Positions 28,098 to 37,700 of a stretch of 64,000 bases of DNA are shown piece after piece. The stretch spans positions 496,001-560,000 of the forward strand of contig NZ_JBANRL010000001.1 of assembly GCF_037154015.1 (NCBI RefSeq), read 5' to 3'. Within the stretch, counting starts at the first letter, position 1. Each line of letters opens with the position of its first letter. Source of the DNA: Altererythrobacter aquiaggeris (GTDB lineage: Bacteria > Pseudomonadota > Alphaproteobacteria > Sphingomonadales > Sphingomonadaceae). A model generated the notes under the pieces. That model ran no database searches. It was not told the DNA's origin and saw only the letters and a list, made by a program, of their open reading frames with translations. A program made the translations under genes and the position numbers.

Positions 28098-29095
28098 CGG
28101 GCGATGCAGTCCGTGTTCTGGTGCTGCTGGCCATTTTCGGGGCCGTTTTTCTGCTCGTGCAGATTATCCTGCGCTATTCGGTCGCCAACAGGGTGCATGT
28201 CGGCGCTGTAAACGCGCGGCTCAAGTTGATCGCCAAGGGCGCAGACCGCGACGAAATTATCAGCAATCTGCGCAAGAACGATCCGCTCGCAGGGGTGGGG
28301 GGAGGCGGTGTATTCGCCGGTCTTTACACGGCTTTCCGGCGCAATCTGATGATGTCGGCGCTGCCTTACACGCCGTTTCAGGCAGCGCTGGGTATGGCTG
28401 TGCTGTTTATCACGTTATTTCTGGTCATTGCGATTTCCGCCTGGACATCGAATTATCCGCTTACCGGCGGTGTCATCCAGCTGATCATGGCAGTTTCGGC
28501 ATCTGTGGCGATTGCCGTACCGCTGCTTGCAGCATCGTTTCTGGCGCAGCGCCGGCGCAAGAAAATGCAGGAACAGTTTCCCGTCGCGCTCGACATTTTT
28601 GTTCGCGCATTACGTTCCGGCCATCCGATTGCATCGGCGATCGATTTGCTGACCGGCGAGATGGAAGATCCGATCGGGTCCGAATTTGGCCTGATTGCCG
28701 ATGAAGTTTCCTACGGCGCGGAATTGACCGATGCGCTCAACGACATGGCGGAGCGGTGGGAGCTCGACGATATCCGGATGTTTGTCGTGTCGCTGTCTGT
28801 GCAAAGCGAAACAGGCGGTAATCTGGCGGAAATTCTGGACAATCTGTCCAAGGTCATTCGTGAGCGTGCCGGACTGTATCTCAAAGTGCGCGCGTTGAGT
28901 TCGGAAGGCCGGATGACGGGTTGGCTGCTGACCGGGCTGCCGATCTTCACATTCGTATCGCTGTTTGCAATGAACCCCGCGTTCTATCTGGGGGTGGCGA
29001 TGGATCCCATATTCTATATCGGCTTCCCGCTGCTTCTGGTGTGGTATCTGGTCGGGGTCATTGCGATCAAACGCATGGTCAATTTGCAGGTCTGA
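28094..29095 (+). CDS. tadB: Tad inner-membrane platform protein TadB
   Basis: 333 residues of the T2SS GspF-like family: an N-terminal membrane span, two more around 105-160, the F domain with FPVALDIFVRALRSGHPI and GNLAEILDNLSKVIRER, and two C-terminal spans. Forms the platform with TadC. The gene is one base from tadC. Confidence 0.95.
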   Translation: MTGDAVRVLVLLAIFGAVFLLVQIILRYSVANRVHVGAVNARLKLIAKGADRDEIISNLRKNDPLAGVGGGGVFAGLYTAFRRNLMMSALPYTPFQAALGMAVLFITLFLVIAISAWTSNYPLTGGVIQLIMAVSASVAIAVPLLAASFLAQRRRKKMQEQFPVALDIFVRALRSGHPIASAIDLLTGEMEDPIGSEFGLIADEVSYGAELTDALNDMAERWELDDIRMFVVSLSVQSETGGNLAEILDNLSKVIRERAGLYLKVRALSSEGRMTGWLLTGLPIFTFVSLFAMNPAFYLGVAMDPIFYIGFPLLLVWYLVGVIAIKRMVNLQV

Positions 29096-29096
29096 T

Positions 29097-30065
29097 ATGC
29101 TGGAATTTCTCGCCACCAACGAATTTGCCCGGCTGGCCGCACTCGCGCTGGTGTTTGCCCTGGTGCTGGGCGTTGTCGTGCTTGTTTCACGGACATTTGT
29201 TCGCCGTGCGGAGATCAAGGCCGGTTTGCAGACGATTGCCCGGCCCGAGCATGCTGCCGGGCGGTCACGCTTGCAGGAACAGAAAGAGGGCGCCTGGTCG
29301 CAGCTCGCCGATACAATCGAAAAAGCCGGCCTGAACCTGACGGACAGCAGGGCGGACGAGCTTCGCGACAAGCTGGTTGCTGCGGGTTACACATCTCCAA
29401 ACGCACCCAAACTTTTTACGCTGGCCCGGCTGGGTATGCTGATCATCCTGCCGCTGGTTTATCTGGCGATCGCGACTGCAGGTGCAGAGCCTGTTTCCGG
29501 GTTCAAACTGTATGGCTATAGTTTGCTGCTGGCTGTTGCGGGACTTTATCTTCCCAACCTGTTTGTTTCGGCCAAGGCCGATCGGCGCCGCGAAGCGATT
29601 ACAAACGGTTTTCCCGATTGTCTCGATCTGATGCTTGTCTGTGTCGAAGCAGGCCTGGGCCTGGAAGCGGCGATGGACCGCGTGGGCCGCGAAATGGTCA
29701 ACACGCACCCGCTGGTTGCGCGCCTGCTATCGACCGCGACGCTTCAGCTGAGGGCCGGCGCCCAGCGCGAAGAAGCGCTGCGCAAGATGGGTGAGCTCAG
29801 CGGCGTCAGCGAAATCAAAAGTTTTGCGACACTGCTTATCCAGTCGGACAAATTGGGCACGAGCATTTCGGATACATTGCGCGTCTATGCCTCCGAAATG
29901 CGTGAGAAGCGCCGGATGCGCGCAGAGGAGAAGGCGCACCGCCTTCCCGTACTTATTTCGATTCCACTGGTCGTATGCATGTTGCCGACCATGGTTGGTG
30001 TTTTGATGCTGCCGGGCGTCATCCGCACAATTCGACAGTTGCTGCCGGCAATGGGGGGAGGATAG
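29097..30065 (+). CDS. tadC: Tad inner-membrane platform protein TadC
   Basis: 322 residues from the ATG at 29097, one base after the tadB stop. GspF-like domain with FPDCLDLMLVCVEAGLGLEAA, IKSFATLLIQSDKLGTSISDTLR and the family end MLMLPGVIRTI. Partner of TadB in the pilus platform. Confidence 0.95.
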   Translation: MLEFLATNEFARLAALALVFALVLGVVVLVSRTFVRRAEIKAGLQTIARPEHAAGRSRLQEQKEGAWSQLADTIEKAGLNLTDSRADELRDKLVAAGYTSPNAPKLFTLARLGMLIILPLVYLAIATAGAEPVSGFKLYGYSLLLAVAGLYLPNLFVSAKADRRREAITNGFPDCLDLMLVCVEAGLGLEAAMDRVGREMVNTHPLVARLLSTATLQLRAGAQREEALRKMGELSGVSEIKSFATLLIQSDKLGTSISDTLRVYASEMREKRRMRAEEKAHRLPVLISIPLVVCMLPTMVGVLMLPGVIRTIRQLLPAMGGG

Positions 30066-30069
30066 GACG

Positions 30070-30798
30070 ATGAAAATGTTCCTTAAATATTCGACGCTGG
30101 TTATTGCTGCGGGCTCGCTGGGGGCGTGCCAGTCCTTTCCCGTCGGCAAATGGGTGTTCGGAAATGGCAAGGACCAGTCCCGTTCGCAGCAGCAAAAAAT
30201 GCTTGCCGCATCGGGCGACGTCATGCTCGCTGACGGAAAAGAGCAATTGCGTACGGGAAATATCTCGGCTGCCGTCGCGGCATTCCGGATTGCCTCGTTG
30301 GACGAAACAGTGCGCGCCGATGCGAATAACGGCCTGGCGGTTGCCTATGCCAAATTGGGCAGGCCCGACCTTGCGGAGCGTTATTTCCGCACGGCGCTGA
30401 TGATGGAACCCGACAATATGAAGTTCAGAGCCAACCTGCTGCGCTTGCAACAACAGGTTATGCTCGCACGCCGATCTGCTGCCGAAACGGCTGCCGAACC
30501 AATGGTTGCGGAGCTAGCGCCGGTAGCAACACCTGCCGCCGCGAAACCCGAAGCGCAAACAGCATCCACGTCCGGACGGGTCCGGCAGGTCGCTCGCGGG
30601 GTGGTCCATATCTCCAGCCTGCCAGCGACTGCCGCCGCGCCCGATATGGTCGTCGCATATCGCGCGCCGTCAAAGGTGGAAGCCGCAGCCAGGGCAAAGG
30701 CCGAAGCAGACCGGATCGAACAATCCGATCCGGACAAGCAGGCCGTATCGCCTGCACCGAAAGCCAAACCATATCCGGTGCGTGTTTCGTTTAACTGA
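30070..30798 (+). CDS. tadD: tetratricopeptide-repeat lipoprotein (TadD-like)
   Basis: 242 residues with lipobox LGAC (Cys20). Residues about 55-130 form two TPR-like helical pairs (NNGLAVAYAKLGRPDLAERYFRTAL). The remaining C-terminal 110 residues are Ala/Pro-rich and low in complexity. TadD pilotins of Tad systems have this layout and help secretin assembly. It lies between tadC and the prepilin peptidase, overlapping the latter's ATG by one base. Confidence 0.78.
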   Translation: MKMFLKYSTLVIAAGSLGACQSFPVGKWVFGNGKDQSRSQQQKMLAASGDVMLADGKEQLRTGNISAAVAAFRIASLDETVRADANNGLAVAYAKLGRPDLAERYFRTALMMEPDNMKFRANLLRLQQQVMLARRSAAETAAEPMVAELAPVATPAAAKPEAQTASTSGRVRQVARGVVHISSLPATAAAPDMVVAYRAPSKVEAAARAKAEADRIEQSDPDKQAVSPAPKAKPYPVRVSFN

Positions 30799-31256
30799 TG
30801 CCGATTGAACTTGTTTACTGGGTGCCGGTAGCGATCGGTGCAGGCGGTGCTGTGTGGGATATTCTGCACCGCCGCCTGCCCAATCTGCTGTGCGTGGCAA
30901 TGGCTGTCGCCGCGGCAACTGCACTCGGCCTGACAATGGGGATCGCCGCTCTCCCTTGGGCGCTTGCCCATTCGGTCATCGCATTGCTGGTCGGTATGGT
31001 CCTGTTCCGGCTGGGCATGATCGGGGGAGGGGACGCCAAATTCTATGCGGCCGCCGCGCTGGGTCTGCCGCTTGATCAGGGCCTTTCCATGCTTGGCTGG
31101 ACGTCGGTTGCGGGTCTGGTTTTGCTGGCCGCGATGTTCAGTGCGCGCAAGGTGCAAAAAATCCCGACACCAAAGGACGGGGCCGGGAAATGGACCGTAC
31201 CTTATGGTGTCGCAATATTCTTTGGATATTTGCTGACAGTCATCAATTCTAACTGA
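30798..31256 (+). CDS. cpaA: prepilin peptidase CpaA/TadV (A24 family)
   Basis: 152 residues with about four membrane spans. The two catalytic aspartates of A24 peptidases are visible in VWDILHRRLPN (Asp about 22) and in MIGGGDAKFYAA (Asp about 78). It would cleave Flp and the TadE/F pseudopilins. It is the last gene of the Tad unit, whereas in Caulobacter it follows the pilin gene. Confidence 0.93.
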   Translation: MPIELVYWVPVAIGAGGAVWDILHRRLPNLLCVAMAVAAATALGLTMGIAALPWALAHSVIALLVGMVLFRLGMIGGGDAKFYAAAALGLPLDQGLSMLGWTSVAGLVLLAAMFSARKVQKIPTPKDGAGKWTVPYGVAIFFGYLLTVINSN

Positions 31257-31731
31257 ATATTACCAAATTCGCAGCGAAACAGGTAGTACCGAGATTAATC
31301 TGCAATAAATATGAAAAAAATACTTCACGGGGTCCGCCATCTATAGGCAGCAAACAAATCGAACCGATCTGTACGATAAGTACCCGGAATGTAACTTATA
31401 AAATCTGAAATTGTCGGCCGCGGCCGCGTAATTTGCCATCCTTTTCTATTAAGCATGGCGCATTTGTTGTTTCAGCTTGGTACAGCTTTGTAATTTGTTA
31501 CTAAGTCGTGACGCTTTAATATGACCAGTAATGGTTACCGAGCTTGCAAAAATCGTTAAAATTCTGTCAACTTGTCTTACGACTCGCGGTGAGTCTCTCG
31601 ACGATTCGTCACCGTGGCTTGTATCTGGGGCGCTCAAGAATGCCCGGTTGTGGTTAATGACTGTGAACTTTCACACTTAACCGTACGACCCGGGAAAGAC
31701 TGAAACGCTCGTTTATTGAGGCAAGAAAACG
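31257..31731. other. 475-base AT-rich regulatory region upstream of the adhesin
   Basis: No gene seen. It contains small dyads: GACTC / GAGTC at 31581-31595 and TGTGAA-CT-TTCACA at 31662-31675, the latter 57 bases before the adhesin ATG. A weak ribosome site (GAGGCAAG) precedes the start. Promoter positions were not identified with confidence. Confidence 0.5.
31662..31675. promoter_or_regulatory. 14-bp dyad TGTGAACTTTCACA, possible operator
   Basis: Half-sites TGTGA and TCACA resemble those of Crp/Fnr-family sites but are separated by 4 rather than 6 bases. Located between the Tad unit and the adhesin start. Only the symmetry supports a role. Confidence 0.3.
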
Positions 31732-34700
31732 ATGACCGATTATCAGGGCCCGCGTGACAACGATCCACGCGATTTAGATCCGGAAGCCAATCTGGCGCAG
31801 GATTCTGAGGCATTTGGCAACGCTCCCGGACAGGGCAATGTCATTCAGCCGGGGCCGGACAATGTCGTGGTGTTACCTGAGGGTGTCTCGCTTGACGGCC
31901 TGCGCGTGGTCGGGCGCGATCTGATTATCGAACTCGCTGACGGGACCCGCATGGTGATTCCGGACGGCGCGATTTTCGTTCCGCAACTGGTGATTGACGG
32001 CGTAACCGTTCCGGCAGCCAACCTTGCTGCGCTGCTTGTCGGTAACGAGCCTGAACCTGCTGCCGGGGGCAACCAGAGCTCCGGCGGTAACTTCTTCATC
32101 GATGCCGGCGATATCCAGGCGGCCTACGCCCTGGGCGATTTGTTGCCTTACACCGAACTCGCTTTCCCCCGGCCTGAAGAACGGGAAATCATTCCCGGGC
32201 TTGAGGATGAGGAAGATCTGCCGCCGCAGGTGATTATCATTACGCCCGACAATCCGGCCGGTGCGACGACCGCGTCGGATACTGTCGCTGAAGCAGGCCT
32301 TCCCGCACGCGGTAGCGAGCCCGCAGGTTCGGATTCCGCAAGTAATTCCGAAACCACCACCGGAACCATCCGGTTTGCGGCCCCAGACGGGCTGGGTTCG
32401 ATTTCGATCAACGGCACGCCGATTACAACCGTGGGCCAGACGATCACGACCGATTTCGGCGTGCTTTCGATTACCAGTATTGCGCCCGGTACAATCGGCT
32501 ACAGCTATACGCTGACCGACAATAAGCTCGATAATGCATCAATCGATTCCTTCGCCGTTCAGGTCGTCGATATTGATGGCGATGTCGCCAATGCCACTCT
32601 GGATATTGCCGTTATCGACGATGCGCCTTCGGCCGTGAACGATGTCGATACGATCGCAGCTGCCACTTATGGTCCTGCCGTTGGTAATGTCATGACCGGC
32701 GCGGGTACGGTTGCGGGTGCCGCAGGCGCCGACACCCCGGGCGCGGATGGCGCAAGGCTGACCTCGATCCAGTACAATGGCAATACGGTTTCGGGCACGG
32801 GCCCGCTGGTGATCAACGGTGCGTACGGCACGCTGACAATCCAGCCTGATGGCGGTTACAGCTATGTGCGGGCTCCCGGTACGCCGGGGGGCGTAACCGA
32901 TGCATTCACCTACACGCTTACCGACGGTGACGGCGACAGGGCGACCGCCACGTTGACGATCAATATCGGCGATGCGCCTGCCACAATCATTTCCGTACCG
33001 ACTACGGGCGCGGGTACGGTTGTTGACGAAGCCGGCTTGCCCGAACGCGGCACCGAAGCGCCGGGTACCGAGGCACCACTGCCGGTCGAATCGACTTCGG
33101 GTACGATCAATGTCGCGGCGCCTGATGGTATCGCGACGGTTGAAATCAATGGCATAGTCATCACCGGACCAGGCCAGGTTATCACGGTTCCCGAAGGCAA
33201 GTTGGTGATCGTCTCGTACAACCCTGTGACGGGCGAAATCGGATATACCTTTACGTTGGGCGATAACACCACGGGCAATGACACGAGCGTAGATTTCGAA
33301 ATCAAAGTCACGGATATTGACGGCGATTCAGACACTGACACGCTGACTATCACCATCCTTGATGACGTTCCCGACGCGATCGACGACAGCGCAACGCAAG
33401 ATCCGACAAACGAAAATGCCCCGATAACGATCGACGTTTTCGACAATGACATCGAAGGCGCCGACAGCGTCCAGCTCGACACGATCGTGCTTGTCGATGG
33501 CTCACTTTCGGGCCGCGGCACGCTGACGAATAACGGCGACGGCACATTCACTTACGTGCCCGCTCCGGGCGAAGAAGGTCAGGTAACCTTCAAATACCAG
33601 ATCACGGACGGTGATGGCGATTCCGACATAGCAACGGTCACAATCACGCTGCAGGAAGATTCAAAGCCTGACGTGGTCAATGTCACCGCTCTGTCAGATG
33701 ATGATGCGCTGGCTGGCGGTAACGCGGCGTCGAGCGTCGGCGATATCAATGCCAATGCCGGCGATAATCCGCTGACTGCCAGCGAGGCCGTTTACAGCGG
33801 TCAGATTACGGTCGATTTCGGCGGCGATACGGGCACGGTCAATTTCGCCAATCTTGACGGAACCACCGGCATGGTGGGCACCGAGATGGTATCCTATGCC
33901 TGGAATTCCGGGACGAATACGCTCACCGCAACCGGTCCGCGCGGGGCGCTGTTCACCGTCTCGCTCACCCCCAGCGGCGCTTTTGTGCTGACGCAAGTGG
34001 ACAATGTTCTCCACGCAGCGGGTAATGACGAAGCCAGTGCGCCTTCAGTCAAACTCAATTACCGCGCTGCTGACAGCGACGGTGATATTGACGATACAGG
34101 ATCGCTGACGATTACATTCAACGATGATGCGCCAACCGCCACCAATGACGGTATCTTCGACGTGGCGGAACAATTCCCGCTCGAAATCGACGCATTGGCG
34201 AATGACGGATTTGGTGCTGACGGCGTATCGCTGGCCTCGGGTGTTACCATCGTCACCGGACCTACCAAGGGTGTGGTCACTTATGATGCGGCGACCGGCA
34301 AGTTCACCTATACACCGGGCGCTGGCGAGCAAGGTGCAGACAGCTTCCAGTATCAGATCACCGATGCGGACGGCGATGTTGCCATTGCAACAGTAGCGCT
34401 GAACCTGCTTGAAGATTCGATCCCGACCGTTGTTGCAAGCGACCTGATCGTCGATGAAGACGGCCTGCCTGATCGCAATGGCGATGATAAAGGCAGCAAC
34501 TCGGGCAGCAATTCCGAAACGGATACCGGTACGCTGACTATCACTACCGGTGCAGACACACTCGCCAAGGTAGAGATCCAGGACAAGAACGGTGTGTATA
34601 TCGATGTTACGGCTGCGACGGTTGCCGCTCCGGTCGTTGTCCAGGGCGACGCCGGGTCATTGACGGTAACATCCGACGGTGCGGGTAATTACAGCTACAG

Positions 34701-37700
34701 CTACACGCTAGCCGTGAATGACCCTACCCATCCGGATTTCGATCCCGCCGATGGTGACGGGATTTCCGGTGCCGATGATGAGCTGCCCGGCGATAGTTTC
34801 AATGTCCGTGTAACCGATAGCGACGGCAGTGTTGGCGCGCTCGACAGTATAGATGTCACGGTGCGCGATGATGCACCTTCAGCCACCGCCGATGATACTG
34901 CGACGCTGGACATGATTGTGCTGGATGAAAGCCCTGTCAGCGAAGACGGGATTGTGTCCGCGACAGCTAATTTCGCTGACAATTTCGAAACCGATATCGC
35001 CTATGGAGCGGATGGTGCTGGCAGCACGAGCTACGGTCTGGTTCTGACGGGTACGAATGTGAACTCGGGTCTGTTTGCGCTGGGCGCAAATGGTCTGCCG
35101 GGCGCGCAGATCGTGCTGAACCAGGCGGCTGACGGTGTGGTAACGGGCAGCGTTGGCGCGGTAGCCTACTTCACGATCAGCGTTGCCGCAGGCACGGGCG
35201 TTGTCACGTTCACGCAGTCCAAGAATGTGTATCACAGCAATAGCAGCAATCCCGATGACACGTCGGCGTTGTCGGCGGCTGCGGGTGCGCTGGTGATCCG
35301 TCAGACGGTCACCGACGGCGACGGCGACAGCGCGAGCGCGGGCGTTGATCTGTCGAACGGTGTGTTCAAGATCGAGGACGATGGTCCCTCGGCGAGCGTG
35401 AACGGTTCAGCGACGCTGGACATGATCGTGCTGGATGAAAGCCCCGTGAGCAAGGACGGTATCGTCTCTGCGACTGCGAACTTTGCGGATAATTTTGCCG
35501 CGGTGACGAATTACGGCACCGATGGTGCTGGCAGCACGAGCTACGGTCTGGTTCTGACGGGTACGAATGTGAACTCGGGTCTGTTTGCGCTGGGCGCAAA
35601 TGGTCTGCCGGGCGCGCAGATCGTGCTGAACCAGGCGGCTGACGGTGTGGTAACGGGCAGCGTTGGCGCGGTAGCCTACTTCACGATCAGCGTTGCCGCA
35701 GGCACGGGCGTTGTCACGTTCACGCAGTCCAAGAATGTGTATCACAGCAATAGCAGCAATCCCGATGACACGTCGGCGTTGTCGGCGGCTGCGGGTGCGC
35801 TGGTGATCCGTCAGACGGTCACCGACGGCGACGGCGACAGCGCGAGCGCGGGCGTTGATCTGTCGAACGGTGTGTTCAAGATCGAGGACGATGGTCCCTC
35901 GGCGAGCGCCAGCGCTGTTGGCGCGGGCGTGGTGCATGATGAAACCCCCGGCCTCGACGGTGATGCCAAGGATGTTGCCGGACCACTGGCAGTCACAGCA
36001 ACTAATGCGGGTGATGATCCTGACGTAGCGGGCACCGGTCCCATTGGTTATGCCAAGGGCACAGTCGCTCTGTCGAGCGCAGGATCCGATACCGGCACCG
36101 ATGGCGGCACGATTGCGATCAGTTTGACGCTTTCGGCCAATGGCGTCGATTCCGGACTTGATACGACAGATGGCACATCAATCTTCCTGTTCAAGGAAGG
36201 CGCTGTAGTGGTTGGCCGGATCGGCGCCAATGCAACGGTGGCCGCGACCGGCGTTGCCGCCTTTGCGGTGGGCATCGAAAGCGACGGTACGCTAGGCTTG
36301 GTCCAGTATCTTTCAATTCGCCATACCAACGTAAACAATCCGGACGAGAGTGCATTCATTTCCGCTGGCGTTCTATTCACGACAACGACCGTGAAGGATG
36401 CGGACGGCGATGTGGCGACCGCTTCGGCGTCGATCGGAGATCTGATCGGCTTCCAGGATGATGCGCCAGTCGTATTCGATCCTGAAAATGGCGAGGTTGC
36501 CAATACTGATAGCCCGCCAACTTCGTTTGATCTTAATTATGGCACGGCTGTAGGAGCGGACGGCCTTGGAGACGTGGTGTTCTCGATCGTCAACGGTTCG
36601 CCGGCGCTAGATTCAAACAACAATGTGTTGTCGTATCAGGGATCGGCGCTGACTATTTCAGGCAATGGTACAAACGTGCTCACAGCCACGAACGGCAACG
36701 GTGTGGTTGGGTTCACGATAACCATTAATCCCGACACGGACCAGTATGTGGTCGATCTGGCCGGAACGATTTCGAATGGCGGCGAATTTTCGATCGCCAA
36801 TTTGACCGGTGCGAATGCGGGTAATGCCCAATTCCGCGCTGTCGGAGCAGATAGCGCGAATAACAATTCCGACAATATCGATATCATTCTATCGGGCCGC
36901 GGTTCCGACGGTTTGCGCGGAACGGTTAACACGCGGGTTGATTCAATCGGCATCAACAACCAGGCCACAAACCCTGGCGAAGCCGTTCGCATCGATTTCG
37001 TCAATAACGCAACCAGTGGCGGGGCGGGAGTGACTGGTTTCGACTTTGACGGACATCAGGATGTCATCCGTTTCGAACAGGCCATCCCGCAAACCGGGCA
37101 GGGAGGGGCTGCGATAGTCTCGATCAACGTCACGGCCATTGTCGCTGATGACGATCAAGTCTTCGGTTTCAGCGGCACCACACCGGAAGCCGGAGAGAGC
37201 TTTGTAGATATCGAGAAAGTGGTTGTGACGCGGGCTGGCGGCACAGAGCTTACGTTCACCTCCAATTCCACTTCTGGCGGTGTCACCGTGACGTTCAATG
37301 CCAACGGCAGCGTGCGCATCGACGGTCTTGGTGTGGGAGATAAATACGAAATCAACACCGATGACACATTCAGCGCGGTGCTGGTGGAATCGCCACCGGG
37401 CAACAACGTTTTCGACCTTGGTCTTTTCAACATCACCACCGTGAACAGTGCCCAACCTATCAACGTCGCTTACGACATTGTCGGAACCGACGGTGATGGA
37501 GACAAAGTCACTGTCATTGATGGTATCGATGTCACCTTCACCCCGGCCACTGCGCCAATTGTTCTCGACCTTGATGGAGACGGGGCCGAGTTTCTTGATC
37601 TCTCAGCTGGCGTAGCTTTCGATTACGGTGGCGGCCTGGTTGCGACGGCGTGGGTTGGCAGCGATGACGGCCTGCTTGCCCGCGATACCGGCTCAGGTCT

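Noticed and set aside
35011-35908. Direct repeats considered as an insertion sequence or CRISPR
   Set aside because: They keep the adhesin reading frame, match protein domain borders and have no spacers, inverted ends or transposase.
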